Of a stretch of DNA of 64,000 bases, positions 45,235-54,689 are shown in pieces. Location of the stretch: NCBI GenBank assembly GCA_902588615.1, contig CACIPV010000002.1, positions 39,086 to 103,085 on the forward strand, read 5' to 3'. The DNA is from an uncultured Alphaproteobacteria bacterium (GTDB taxonomy: Bacteria; Pseudomonadota; Alphaproteobacteria; HIMB59). The notes below the pieces were generated by a model. The model was not told the origin of the DNA and did no database searches. It was given only the letters and a program-made list of their open reading frames with translations. Positions within the stretch are counted from its first letter, which is position 1, and every line of letters begins with the position of its first letter. The translations under genes were made by a program, and so were the position numbers.

Positions 45235-46643
45235 GATGCTTTTTTAATTTTCGAATTCTGTAAGAAATTATGAATTGATTTTGCAACTTCTCGGCCATCA
45301 TGTATCGCCCAAACAACTAGAGAGGCACCCCTAACAATATCCCCTGCAGCAAAGATCTTTGGTTTGCTAGTTTGAAACTTTTTAAAATCAACTTTAACAG
45401 TTTTCCAGCTAGTTAATTCAATATTTGTTTTGAAATTATGGTTCAAATCTTCAGGCTCAAAGCCAAGAGCTTGAATAATCAAGTCACTTTTTATTTGTTT
45501 TTCAACACCAGTATCAATTGGTTTTCTCCTTCCGCTCTCGTCCACCTCACCTAATGCAGCCACTTTGTATGTCATACTCGTTGCAGTAGAGCTATCGCTG
45601 ATAATTTTAGAAGGAACAGATAGCCAATTAAATTTGATGCCCTCTTGCTCTGCATTTAAAACTTCTCTTGCTGATCCAGGCATATTTTCTTTATTTCTTC
45701 TGTAAAGACAAGTTACCTCTTTTGCTTGCTGTCTAATGGCTGTTCTAACACAATCCATGGCAGTATCTCCTCCTCCAATAACAACTACATGTTTATCTTT
45801 TGCTGTAAGATATTTATTTTTTGAGGGAGAGTCACCTAAACCGGTTCTATTACTCTCAATTAAAAAATCCAAAGCAGGAATACTATTGTTGACTGATGAG
45901 GTATCAATATCTAATTGTCTTGCTTTGTAAACCCCTGTTGAAATTAATATTGCATCATAATCTTTTTCCAAATCTTGAAAGGAAATATTTTTTCCAACTT
46001 CAGTGTTTAAGTTAAATACAACACCACTATCAGTAAGCCACTCTGTTCTTCTCTCAACAATTTTTTTGTCTAATTTAAAGTTAGGTATTCCATAAATCAT
46101 CAAACCACCAGCTCGGTCATTTTTTTCATAGACATCTACTTGATATCCGTTTTGTATTAAATAGGCCGATGCAGCCATTCCTGCAGGGCCCGATCCAATT
46201 ATAGCAACTTTCTGCTTGTACTGGTTTTGTGACGATAGATTTTTAACCCATCCTTTTTCCCATGCTATTTCTGTAAGGTATTTTTCTAAATTACCAATTG
46301 TAATGGCTCCAAAGCCTGCCTGTTCGACGACACAATTACCCTCACACAAACGATCTTGAGGACAAACTCTACCACATACCTCAGGAAATGCATTTGTGGA
46401 CGCAGATACCTGATAAGCTTCCTCTAATCGGCCTTCTGCAATGTAACGTAACCAATCCGGTATATTATTGTTTAAAGGGCAATGTATTTGACAATATGGG
46501 ATTCCGCATTGAGAGCATCTTGACGATTGTTCAATAGAGTCATTCTTATCAAACTGACTATAAATCTCTTGAAAATCCTTTATTCTTTTTTCAGGTTCAG
46601 TTTTAGAAGGATTCTTAGATTTTTTTTTATGAAACTCTAACAT
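45231..46643 (-). CDS. gltD: Glutamate synthase small subunit
   Basis: Electron-input subunit (470 residues) carrying NADPH, FAD and 4Fe-4S clusters. The cysteine motifs CSQCGIPYCQIHCPL and CGRVCPQDRLCEGNC are intact. The FAD loop is VAIIGSGPAGMAASAYL and the NADPH loop VVIGGGDTAMDCVRTA. The C-terminal FAAGDIVRGASLVVWAI is conserved. It is transcribed ahead of gltB, the reverse of the enterobacterial order, and translationally coupled to it. It heads divergently from uppP. Confidence 0.96.
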   Translation of the reverse strand: MLEFHKKKSKNPSKTEPEKRIKDFQEIYSQFDKNDSIEQSSRCSQCGIPYCQIHCPLNNNIPDWLRYIAEGRLEEAYQVSASTNAFPEVCGRVCPQDRLCEGNCVVEQAGFGAITIGNLEKYLTEIAWEKGWVKNLSSQNQYKQKVAIIGSGPAGMAASAYLIQNGYQVDVYEKNDRAGGLMIYGIPNFKLDKKIVERRTEWLTDSGVVFNLNTEVGKNISFQDLEKDYDAILISTGVYKARQLDIDTSSVNNSIPALDFLIESNRTGLGDSPSKNKYLTAKDKHVVVIGGGDTAMDCVRTAIRQQAKEVTCLYRRNKENMPGSAREVLNAEQEGIKFNWLSVPSKIISDSSTATSMTYKVAALGEVDESGRRKPIDTGVEKQIKSDLIIQALGFEPEDLNHNFKTNIELTSWKTVKVDFKKFQTSKPKIFAAGDIVRGASLVVWAIHDGREVAKSIHNFLQNSKIKKAS

Positions 46644-46726
46644 GATAATAAAATATTACTTAATTCTCTTACAAAATAATGGGCTATATTAATACAAAGG
46701 TTTATCAATTAAGTAAACTCATAAAT

Positions 46727-46737
46727 GATAATAAATT
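46727..46737 (+). promoter_or_regulatory. Possible leaderless promoter of uppP
   Basis: GATAAT at 46727-46732 is followed by five bases and the ATG at 46738, close to the TATAAT-N6-ATG arrangement seen elsewhere in the window. There is no Shine-Dalgarno and no good -35 (TTATCA at 46702-46707 has 19-base spacing). Support is weaker than for the other leaderless candidates. Confidence 0.4.
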
Positions 46738-47493
46738 ATGACTAATAGTAGTATTTTTTATATTTTTTATGGTTTAATGCAGGGAATTACTGAATTTATC
46801 CCCATTAGTTCCAGTGGTCACCTTAATATCTTAGAAATTCTTTTTAAAAGCTTAGAATCTAGAAATTATTTACATGAAACATCAGCACACTTTGCATCTT
46901 TGTTGGCATTATTATTATATTTATTCGCAAACAAACATTTTTCAAAATCAAATATCAAGGCTTACTGGAAAATTTTAATCTACGCGACCGTACCTGCAAT
47001 TCTCCTAGGATTTATTATCATATTTTATGATGTAAATTATCTTAGTTTAGAGTTAATAGGATACACTTCAATTACTGGAGCAATATTACTCTATGTTTCC
47101 GATAAAACAGAAAAGTTTAAGTTAAATATCAAAAATAAAAGTACCAAATTTATTTTAGCTGGATTTTTTCAATGTCTAGCTTTTTTACCAGGTTTCAGTA
47201 GAGCAGGAAGTTGTATAATTGCATTCAGACTATTTGGAGAAAATAGAAAATATTCATCTATTTATAGTTTATATATGGGCATACCTATTATCTCTTTGTC
47301 TTTTTTTTCCAATATTAAAGAATTTGAAAATTTTATTTTAGATAAAAATATATCTTTAATTTTTATTACTACATTTTTTGCAGCATATTTTACAATATCT
47401 GTATTTATTAAGGTAATAAATAAAATTGGCTTTACACCTTTTGTGATCTATAGAATTTTATTAGGTTTAATTTTATTAATTTATTTATCTTAA
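46738..47493 (+). CDS. uppP: Undecaprenyl-diphosphatase
   Basis: Integral membrane phosphatase recycling the lipid carrier for peptidoglycan and surface glycans. 251 residues with about seven to eight hydrophobic segments. The two catalytic motifs are GITEFIPISSSGHLNILE (about 16-33) and FLPGFSRAGSCIIAFRL (about 148-165, active Arg). ETSAHFASLLALLLY is the usual intervening stretch. The stop directly abuts the stop of the convergent reductase gene. Confidence 0.93.
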   Translation: MTNSSIFYIFYGLMQGITEFIPISSSGHLNILEILFKSLESRNYLHETSAHFASLLALLLYLFANKHFSKSNIKAYWKILIYATVPAILLGFIIIFYDVNYLSLELIGYTSITGAILLYVSDKTEKFKLNIKNKSTKFILAGFFQCLAFLPGFSRAGSCIIAFRLFGENRKYSSIYSLYMGIPIISLSFFSNIKEFENFILDKNISLIFITTFFAAYFTISVFIKVINKIGFTPFVIYRILLGLILLIYLS

Positions 47494-48423
47494 TTATACT
47501 TTATCTATAAACTTTTTTAGATATTCTGAAGTAATAACCTTCATATCTGATAAATCTTGTTTTAATATTTCAGTTATTAATTTTTGACTTCCCTCCGAGA
47601 TGCTATCATGAGAAAGAGTTACATACTGATCATATGTAAATAAAGGTTTTGGTAGTTTTTCTAATATTTTACCTTGAACAATTGCCAAAAAAGAAGGTAT
47701 ATAAAAAAACCTCTCCTTTTTTTTCAAAGAAAAAAAAATATGACTCAAAATTTCTTTAAATGTGAATATATCATTGCCAACTGCTGCTAAATTGGAATTT
47801 TTATACTTATCAAATTTATGAAGTAAATTAAAAATAAGAAGAGACAAATCGTTTACATATATTGGTTGAAATCTAGTTGTCCCATTTTTTATAAGTGGAA
47901 GAAAAGGTAAAAGTTTGGCCATCTTACCGAATAAATTAAAGAAATTGTCTTCCTCTCCAAAGACAGTACTTGGTCTAATAATAATATAGTTAGAGTTATT
48001 ATTTTCGATATATTCCTCACCCATTTTTTTGCTGATTAAATAATTTGATTTTGTTTGAAAAGTAGAACCTAAGCCAGAGACATGAAGAAAAGGTTTTTTG
48101 TATAATTCACAATAATTAGCAATTTTTTTTGGCAGTAAATAATGAACCAGTTCAAATGATAAATTATTTTTTTCATATAAAATGCCAATCAAATTAATTA
48201 CTAAGTCTGAATTTTCAATTAAGCTTTTAATTTCTTCTAAATTATGAATATCAAATTCTACAACTTCTATTTGTCCTATATCACCTGAAAGTATATTTCT
48301 TTTTACTCTACGAGCATTTCTTACAGGGCATATTAATTTGTCACCATTTTGTAATAGTCTTTTCGTTATACTTCTTCCTATAAAGCCTGTGGATCCAAAC
48401 ACTAAGATATTTTTGTTTTTCAT
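47494..48423 (-). CDS. NAD(P)-dependent epimerase/reductase, NDUFA9-like
   Basis: Extended-SDR-type protein of 309 residues with ILVFGSTGFIGRSITKRLLQNGD, VEVVEFDI and DLVINLIGILYEKNN, the latter typical of the complex I NDUFA9-like reductases common in alphaproteobacteria. The downstream segment KKMGEEYIENNNSNYIIIRPSTVFGEEDNFFNLF is typical too. The classical YxxxK is replaced by SYxxSKK-like SNYLISKK. It may assist complex I or modify quinones. Function in bacteria is not settled. Confidence 0.78.
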   Translation of the reverse strand: MKNKNILVFGSTGFIGRSITKRLLQNGDKLICPVRNARRVKRNILSGDIGQIEVVEFDIHNLEEIKSLIENSDLVINLIGILYEKNNLSFELVHYLLPKKIANYCELYKKPFLHVSGLGSTFQTKSNYLISKKMGEEYIENNNSNYIIIRPSTVFGEEDNFFNLFGKMAKLLPFLPLIKNGTTRFQPIYVNDLSLLIFNLLHKFDKYKNSNLAAVGNDIFTFKEILSHIFFSLKKKERFFYIPSFLAIVQGKILEKLPKPLFTYDQYVTLSHDSISEGSQKLITEILKQDLSDMKVITSEYLKKFIDKV

Positions 48424-48458
48424 TATGATATCTATCTTATATAAATATATGTTCTAAG

Positions 48459-49091
48459 ATGTCAAACTATCAATTATTTCAAAATGATCTTCCAAGTAAT
48501 GTTTTAAAATCCTTTAAAGGGGATGTGTCTATTGACACTGAAACCCTGGGTTTAAATATCAAAAGAGATAGGCTCTGTCTAATTCAATTGAGAAATGAAA
48601 CGGATAAAAAATTATATTTAATTAAATTTGAAGAAGACTTATCTCCAAAATTATCAAAAAATATTAAAACATTATTAGAAAATAATAATCACACAAAAAT
48701 TTTTCATTTTGGGAGATTTGACATGGCTGTTTTAAAGGAAAATTTAAATATTAATGTAAAAAATGTCTTTTGCACGAAAGTTGCTTCAAAATTAACCAGA
48801 ACCTATTCCTCAAAACATGGTCTTAAAGATCTTGTATATGAGATACTAGAGATCCAATTAGATAAAACAGAGCAATCATCTGATTGGAGTAAAAAAAAAC
48901 TTACCAAAAAACAAATTCAATATGCTGTTAATGATGTTGTGTATTTGTCAGAAATTAAAAGTTCTCTTAATGATAAATTAATAACTCAAAAAAGGCTTAG
49001 GCTCTTTAAATCTATAATGAAATTTATGGAAATTAGAGTTGAATTAGATTTACAAGGATGGGATGGTGTTGATATCTTCTCACATAAATAG
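48459..49091 (+). CDS. RNase D-like 3'-5' exonuclease
   Basis: A 210-residue DEDD exonuclease domain without HRDC domains. Exo I reads VSIDTETLGLNIKRDRLCLIQL, Exo II IFHFGRFDMAVL and Exo III QIQYAVNDVVYLSEI (DEDDy Tyr). This single-domain form is common in alphaproteobacteria, often next to lptC, as here with kdsD between. It probably trims structured RNA. It begins the long plus-strand chain that runs to folC. Confidence 0.87.
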   Translation: MSNYQLFQNDLPSNVLKSFKGDVSIDTETLGLNIKRDRLCLIQLRNETDKKLYLIKFEEDLSPKLSKNIKTLLENNNHTKIFHFGRFDMAVLKENLNINVKNVFCTKVASKLTRTYSSKHGLKDLVYEILEIQLDKTEQSSDWSKKKLTKKQIQYAVNDVVYLSEIKSSLNDKLITQKRLRLFKSIMKFMEIRVELDLQGWDGVDIFSHK

Positions 49092-49094
49092 CTC

Positions 49095-50042
49095 ATGAAC
49101 AAATCTAAAATCAAAGAAGTTGGGAAAGGAGTAATAAAATTAGAGTCCATAGCGTTAGCGAAACTATCAAAAAGCTTAAACAAAGACTTCGTTGAAGCTG
49201 TTAAACTAATTTTTCAACAAAACGGTAAAGTTATTGTTTCCGGGGTAGGAAAAAGTGGAAATATCGCAGGAAAAATTGCAGCATCATTTACCTCAACAGG
49301 TACGCCAGCAATTTATTTAAACCCTGTTGATGCAAGCCATGGCGATATGGGTATAGTTGAAAAAAATGATGTTATTTTAATACTATCTAACTCAGGTGAA
49401 ACACATGAGCTATCAGATTTAATAAACTTTAGTAAGAAAAAAAAAATAAAAATTATTTCAATAACTTCCTCAAAAAATAGTCTTCTTTCAAAAAACTCAG
49501 ATATTAATCTAATTTTACCTGCTCATTTGGAAGCTGATAAGTTAAACATAATACCAACGACTTCCACAACTATGTCACTTGCTCTCGGTGATGCTCTTTG
49601 TTGTTCTGTTTTGAGTTTAAGAAAATTCGATAAAAAGTCTTTTAGAGAGTTGCATCCGGGCGGAAAAATAGGAAAAAAATTGAAGACTTTAAATGAAATT
49701 ATGGATACAGATATACCGACTATTCATTCAAATTCCTCTATAATTGATGCTGTTTTAATAATGACTGAAAAAAGATATGGCTGTGTTGTAGTCTTAGATA
49801 AAAACAAAAGTATAAGAGGAATTATTACAGATGGAGACTTAAGGAGATCAATTGCAAAGATTGATATGAATAAGAAAGCTACTGTCATTATGAAAAAAAA
49901 ACCAATTATAGTAAGTGGAGAGTTATTGATTTCATCGGCCATTGTATTAATGAATAAATATTCAATTACTAGTCTAATAATCGCAAATAAAAATAAACCA
50001 ATTGGAATTGTAAATATTAAAAAATGTTTAGAGAATGAGTAA
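49095..50042 (+). CDS. kdsD: Arabinose-5-phosphate isomerase
   Basis: Converts ribulose 5-phosphate to arabinose 5-phosphate for KDO in lipopolysaccharide. 315 residues. The N-terminal SIS domain has GKVIVSGVGKSGNIAGKIAASFTSTGTPA-type residues (about 45-75) with VDASHGDMGIV and LSNSGETHEL. Two CBS repeats occupy about 205-315, with RGIITDGDLRRSIA in the first. The kdsC gene that often follows it is absent. It overlaps lptC by eight bases. Confidence 0.93.
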   Translation: MNKSKIKEVGKGVIKLESIALAKLSKSLNKDFVEAVKLIFQQNGKVIVSGVGKSGNIAGKIAASFTSTGTPAIYLNPVDASHGDMGIVEKNDVILILSNSGETHELSDLINFSKKKKIKIISITSSKNSLLSKNSDINLILPAHLEADKLNIIPTTSTTMSLALGDALCCSVLSLRKFDKKSFRELHPGGKIGKKLKTLNEIMDTDIPTIHSNSSIIDAVLIMTEKRYGCVVVLDKNKSIRGIITDGDLRRSIAKIDMNKKATVIMKKKPIIVSGELLISSAIVLMNKYSITSLIIANKNKPIGIVNIKKCLENE

Positions 50043-50463
50043 TTATTTAACAAAAAGAATAATAAATATTTTATTAATTATTTTTTTGTCAATACAAGTC
50101 TTAATCTATTTTGTTAATCAAAAACCATTAACTAAAAACTTTAGTCAAAAAACAATTACTGTAGAAAATTTTTCTAGTATCGTTTTGAGTAAATCAGGTA
50201 TAACAAAAATTGGCTCTGAAAAATTAAATAAAGTTGATGATAATAATATTTTTTTAAAAGGAAAATCATATTTAGAGAATAACGATTATAAAATATATGG
50301 AAAAAATATATTGATTAATTTATCTAAAGAAATATCAGAGAGTAATGAGCCAGTTGAGGTAATAAACAAAATGGGTTTATTGAAAGCACAAAGTTTTAAA
50401 AATCTTGATTATGATGGTAAAATAATATTTGAAGGAAACGTGGAATTTGTCATTTATAAATAA
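50035..50463 (+). CDS. lptC: LPS export periplasmic/membrane protein LptC
   Basis: A 142-residue bitopic protein with an N-terminal membrane anchor (about 7-27) and a short periplasmic beta-jellyroll that passes lipopolysaccharide from LptBFG to LptA. Sequence conservation is low. Typical short repeats are KVDDNNIFLKGKSYLENNDYKIYG and NKMGLLKAQSF. Identity rests on size, topology and position directly before lptA and lptB. Confidence 0.8.
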   Translation: MSNYLTKRIINILLIIFLSIQVLIYFVNQKPLTKNFSQKTITVENFSSIVLSKSGITKIGSEKLNKVDDNNIFLKGKSYLENNDYKIYGKNILINLSKEISESNEPVEVINKMGLLKAQSFKNLDYDGKIIFEGNVEFVIYK

Positions 50464-50917
50464 GTTACTTTATTTAGTTTTATATTTATTCTTTTTTTCA
50501 AAAGCTAATGCTGAAAGCTATGTAAAAGCAGGAGAGAGCCTTATTTGGGACTCAGAAAATAAGAGCTACACAGCTAATGGTAGTGTTGAGTTTAAAAATG
50601 ATAGATTTGTTGCGTATGCTGATAAGATGATCGCTAACTATATAGAGGAAAAAAATGATGAGGTATTCACTATAATTGAACTATTTAATAATGTTGTTAT
50701 TAAATTTGAAGAAGAGACCTTTAAGGGTAATTACGCTATATACACTAGAGATGATAACATTATAAAACTTACTGGTGATGTATCAATTGAATCACCGTCA
50801 AGATTGCTTACTGGTAGTGAACTAATTGCTGATATAGACAACAACAAAAGAATTCTTAACTCATCGAACAACGAGCCCCTTGTTGAAGTTTTATTAGAAA
50901 ATAATGCAGACAATTAA
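50447..50917 (+). CDS. lptA: LPS export periplasmic protein LptA
   Basis: Periplasmic bridge protein for lipopolysaccharide export. With the TTG at 50447 it has 156 residues. The signal peptide ends FFSKANA, followed by the OstA-like core with SLIWDSENKSYTANGSVEF, DKMIANYIEE and GDVSIESPSRLLTGSEL. A second TTG at 50429 would add six residues. I prefer 50447 because GAAGGAA lies about eight bases upstream of it. It overlaps lptC and, by 14 bases, lptB. Confidence 0.85.
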   Translation: MSFINKLLYLVLYLFFFSKANAESYVKAGESLIWDSENKSYTANGSVEFKNDRFVAYADKMIANYIEEKNDEVFTIIELFNNVVIKFEEETFKGNYAIYTRDDNIIKLTGDVSIESPSRLLTGSELIADIDNNKRILNSSNNEPLVEVLLENNADN

Positions 50918-51620
50918 ATTAATAGAAATTAGCAAAAGCTTTAAATCAAAAAAAGCCTTAAATAATGTAAGTATTGAGTTTAACAGTAATAGAATTAATG
51001 GTTTACTTGGACCAAACGGTAGTGGAAAGACTACTCTCTTTAACATTGTTGCTGGTTTTTTGTCACCTGATTTAGGTAAGGTACTTTTAGATAACCATAT
51101 ATTAAATAATAAAAGTCTAAGTTTGCGAACAAAACTTGGCATATCATATTTACCACAAGAAGCATCAATTTTTAGAGATTTAAGTGTTTATGACAATATA
51201 TTATCTATAGCAGAATTATTTCATGATAGAGAAAATTCAATTAAAATAACTAAAAATTTGATTAGACAGTTTTCACTGAGTAATTTTCAAATAACAAAAG
51301 GAAAATTATTATCTGGGGGTGAAAGAAGAAGAACCGAAATAGCAAGAGCATTGGCAAGTAACCCAAAATTTCTTTTACTAGATGAGCCTTTTGCTGGTAT
51401 TGATCCGATAGCAATTGAAGAAGTTAAATCAACAATTTCACTTTTGAAGAAAATGAATATTGGTATTATAATTACTGACCATAATGTAAAAGAAGCCCTG
51501 AGTATTGTTGATTTTGGATATATAATTTACAATGGTGATATAATTAAGTCTGGAAAACCAGAAGAGATTACATCTGACAAATTTGTAAAAAAGATTTATT
51601 TAGGGAAAAATTACAACTAG
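50904..51620 (+). CDS. lptB: LPS export ABC transporter ATP-binding protein LptB
   Basis: ATPase of the LptB2FG exporter, 238 residues. Walker A is GLLGPNGSGKTTLFN (about 34-48), the signature LLSGGERRRTEIARALA and Walker B FLLLDEPFAGIDPIA, followed by GIIITDHNVKEAL. The LptB-specific LPQEASIFRDLSV Q-loop is present. The following rpoN and raiA genes, usual in many proteobacteria, are replaced here by aroA. Confidence 0.96.
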   Translation: MQTIKLIEISKSFKSKKALNNVSIEFNSNRINGLLGPNGSGKTTLFNIVAGFLSPDLGKVLLDNHILNNKSLSLRTKLGISYLPQEASIFRDLSVYDNILSIAELFHDRENSIKITKNLIRQFSLSNFQITKGKLLSGGERRRTEIARALASNPKFLLLDEPFAGIDPIAIEEVKSTISLLKKMNIGIIITDHNVKEALSIVDFGYIIYNGDIIKSGKPEEITSDKFVKKIYLGKNYN

Positions 51621-51624
51621 ATTA

Positions 51625-52923
51625 ATGCCTTTTAATAATCGTAGCTTTATTAAAGGTATTTACCACCCTCCGGGTGATAAATCGATAAGCCATAGAATTT
51701 TAATTCTTGCTGGACAAACAGTTGGTAAATCTGAAGTTTCTAATTTATTAGAAGGGGAAGATGTTATTAACACTTTAAAAGCAATGAAATTATTAGGGGC
51801 TCAAATAATTAGAAAAAATAATAAATACTATATTTTTGGTGTACCGCCTGGAGGATTGTTTCAACCAAATAAAGTTATTGATTTTGGCAATTCAGGCACT
51901 GGTATACGGTTATTCTCAGGTTTAATTTCATCAAACAATATCAAAGTTAAATTGGTTGGGGACAGATCTCTGAGTAAAAGGCCTATGAGAAGAGTTACAG
52001 AACATTTATCAAGAATAGGAGCACAAATTGAATTGAAAGATAATTTATTTGCTCCAATAAAATTAAAAGGAACTGGAAATGCAGTTCCTTTAAGTTATGA
52101 GATACAAATACCATCTGCCCAAATTAAAAGTGCAATTATGCTCTCGGCTTTAAATACAAATGGCATAGTAAGAATCAAGGAGTTTAAAAGTACGAGAGAT
52201 CACACCGAAAATATGCTTAAGTCAATGGGTTACAATATAAAAGTTAGAGAAAATGCAAAAAAAAGATTTATTGAAATGAAAAACAATAAAGAGCTTAAAA
52301 CAATAAATTACAATGTGCCAGGAGATCCATCATCAGCAGCATTCTTTATTTCAGCTGCTTGTTTAAAACCAGGGTCTAAACTCATTGTCAGAAATATGCT
52401 TTTTAATAAAACAAGAATAGGTTTTCTTAAAACACTTTTAAGAATGGGAGGAAATATTAAGATAATTAATAAAAGGAAAATTCATAATGAATTAATAGCT
52501 GATTTAAAAATTTATCAAAAATCAAATTTAAATCCAATTGTCATGAAGTCAGATGATGTTCCATTACAAGTAGATGAAATACCAATTTTATCGATTGTAG
52601 CATCATTTGCAAATGGACTAACAATATTTAAAGGTTTAAAGGAATTGACAGTAAAAGAGAGTAATAGATTGTTACTAATACATGAAAATTTAAAGAAAAT
52701 TGGTGTAAGGTCGAAAATTAAAAAATATGATTTATATGTTTATGGTAATCTTGAATTAAAGAAGGGTGCTGCTGTTATTAAACATAATGATGATCATAGA
52801 ATTTTGATGTCTTTTTTTATCTCAAATATTATTTGTAAAAAAAACAATATAATAAGAGATAAATCATGTGTAAAAACAAGCTATCCTTCATTTTTTAAAC
52901 ATATATCTAAATTTAGTTATTAA
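51625..52923 (+). CDS. aroA: 3-phosphoshikimate 1-carboxyvinyltransferase (EPSP synthase)
   Basis: Shikimate pathway enzyme joining shikimate 3-phosphate and phosphoenolpyruvate, 432 residues. Conserved stretches are PPGDKSISHRILIL, FGNSGTGIRLFSG, GDRSLSKRPMRRV, PSAQIKSAIMLSALN, PGDPSSAAFFI and VKESNRLLLI. The start lies four bases after lptB. It is followed by rpsA after 68 bases, without the cmk gene that normally intervenes. Confidence 0.96.
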   Translation: MPFNNRSFIKGIYHPPGDKSISHRILILAGQTVGKSEVSNLLEGEDVINTLKAMKLLGAQIIRKNNKYYIFGVPPGGLFQPNKVIDFGNSGTGIRLFSGLISSNNIKVKLVGDRSLSKRPMRRVTEHLSRIGAQIELKDNLFAPIKLKGTGNAVPLSYEIQIPSAQIKSAIMLSALNTNGIVRIKEFKSTRDHTENMLKSMGYNIKVRENAKKRFIEMKNNKELKTINYNVPGDPSSAAFFISAACLKPGSKLIVRNMLFNKTRIGFLKTLLRMGGNIKIINKRKIHNELIADLKIYQKSNLNPIVMKSDDVPLQVDEIPILSIVASFANGLTIFKGLKELTVKESNRLLLIHENLKKIGVRSKIKKYDLYVYGNLELKKGAAVIKHNDDHRILMSFFISNIICKKNNIIRDKSCVKTSYPSFFKHISKFSY

Positions 52924-52991
52924 TTTTTCTTGAAAAAGACCAATAAAACTTTAAAAAAAGCTAACTTAAATCGAAAGGTAAACAATGACTA

Positions 52992-54689
52992 ATGATATCT
53001 AATGAAGAGTATGGCAAATTACTAGACCAACAGCTCGATACTAAAAATACAATCTCTGCAAATAAAATTATATCTGGAACAATACTAAAAATAAGTGACC
53101 AATACATTACAGTTGATATCGGCTATAAAAGTGAGGGTCAAATTCCTAAAGAAGAATTTCTTAACTCAGGATCATCGGACGATTTAAAAGCAGGTCAATC
53201 AATTGAAGTTTTTGTAGAAAAATTAGAAGATAGAGAAGGTAATGTAAAAGTATCTCACGAAAAAGCAATCAAAATGAAGTCATGGGAAAAACTTCAAAAA
53301 CTCTATGATAACAAAGAGAGAGTAAAGGGATTTATAGTTGGTAAAGCTAAGGCTGGTCTTTATGTAAAGATTATGGGGACAAATGCATTCTTACCTTTAA
53401 GTCAAATTGATGTTCGACCTATCAGAGATGTAAGTCACCTTATAAAGACTGAGGAGACTTTTGAAATTCTGAAAATGGATTATTCAAAAGGGAACATTGT
53501 TGTATCTAGGAAAGCTATTCTTGAAGAGAAACAAAAAGAAATTAAAAATGAAATATTAGAAAAATCAAAAAATGACTCAGTTGTTACTGGTAAAGTTAAA
53601 ACTTTTACTGATTATGGAGCTTTTGTTGATCTTGGAGGAATTGATGGCTTAGTTCATTTAAGTGACATATCTTGGAGCAGAATTAGTCATCCTTCTGATG
53701 TTTTGGAAATAGGAAAAAAATATGAGTTTAAAATTCTTAAAGTATCAGATGACACCGATAAAATAAGTTTAGGATATAAACAATTAAAAGACGACCCATG
53801 GGAAAAAATAGGTGACAAAATTTCACTAAACGAAATATATGATGGAAAAATTACGCACATTACTGATTATGGTGCTTTTGTTCAACTTACTAACAAAGAT
53901 TTAGAGGGCTTAGTGCATTCAAATGATATTAGCTGGACAAAAAAAAATATACATCCAAATAAAATATTAGAAATTGGTTTTAACATTAAGGTAAAAATTT
54001 TAGAGATAGATAAAGATAAAAAGAGAATTAGCCTTGGAATAAAACAAACTGAGCCTAATCCTTGGGAAAATATTCTTGATGAATACAAAAAAGAACAAGT
54101 TATTGATACAGAGATTAAGAATATTACTGAGTTTGGGATATTTGCAAAGTTAAATGATAATATAGACGGTCTTGTTCATAAAAATGATTTATCATGGACT
54201 GACTCAAATGGTGATAGAACTCTAAAAAAATATCAAAAAGGTCAGACTATTCAGGTAAAAATTTTAGAAATTGATCCTGAAAAGGAAAAAATTAGCTTTG
54301 GTATAAAACAACTATCAGCTGATCCATTTAATGAATTTTTCAAAGATAAATCTAAAGGAGATGTAGTATCAGCTACAATTACTAAAATTAACAATAACGG
54401 TATTGAAGTTGAAGTTGCTAGTTTTATTGAAACAACTATTAGAAGAAAAGAACTTTCAAAAAACAAAGAGGAACAAAATATATCAAGATATAATGAAGGT
54501 CAGAAAATTGATGCTAAAATCAGCTCCATTGATCACACGAATAGAAAATTTTCACTTTCAATAAGACAGCTTGAGGTCGATGAAGAACAAAGCTTATTGG
54601 AAAAGTATGGGTCAAAATCCTCTGGTTCAGTTTTAGGAGATATTCTAGGTAAGGCTTTGGATGAAGACAAGGACTCCAAAGAAGAATAA
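52992..54689 (+). CDS. rpsA: 30S ribosomal protein S1
   Basis: RNA-binding ribosomal protein needed to load structured or weak-SD messages. 565 residues with six S1 domains. The central repeats show VKTFTDYGAFVDLGGIDGLVHLSDISW, ITDYGAFVQL...GLVHSNDISW and ITEFGIFAKL...GLVHKNDLSW type sequences. The ATG at 52992 is used because it opens the frame. The AAAGG at 52974-52978 is better placed for an out-of-frame ATG at 52985 that ends after five codons. The end overlaps the IHF-like gene by 29 bases. Confidence 0.96.
   Translation: MISNEEYGKLLDQQLDTKNTISANKIISGTILKISDQYITVDIGYKSEGQIPKEEFLNSGSSDDLKAGQSIEVFVEKLEDREGNVKVSHEKAIKMKSWEKLQKLYDNKERVKGFIVGKAKAGLYVKIMGTNAFLPLSQIDVRPIRDVSHLIKTEETFEILKMDYSKGNIVVSRKAILEEKQKEIKNEILEKSKNDSVVTGKVKTFTDYGAFVDLGGIDGLVHLSDISWSRISHPSDVLEIGKKYEFKILKVSDDTDKISLGYKQLKDDPWEKIGDKISLNEIYDGKITHITDYGAFVQLTNKDLEGLVHSNDISWTKKNIHPNKILEIGFNIKVKILEIDKDKKRISLGIKQTEPNPWENILDEYKKEQVIDTEIKNITEFGIFAKLNDNIDGLVHKNDLSWTDSNGDRTLKKYQKGQTIQVKILEIDPEKEKISFGIKQLSADPFNEFFKDKSKGDVVSATITKINNNGIEVEVASFIETTIRRKELSKNKEEQNISRYNEGQKIDAKISSIDHTNRKFSLSIRQLEVDEEQSLLEKYGSKSSGSVLGDILGKALDEDKDSKEE

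Noticed and set aside
48440..48458. Leaderless promoter before the RNase D-like gene
   Set aside because: TATATG seven bases before ATG is a poor -10 in a run of alternating A and T, without a -35, so it was not counted.
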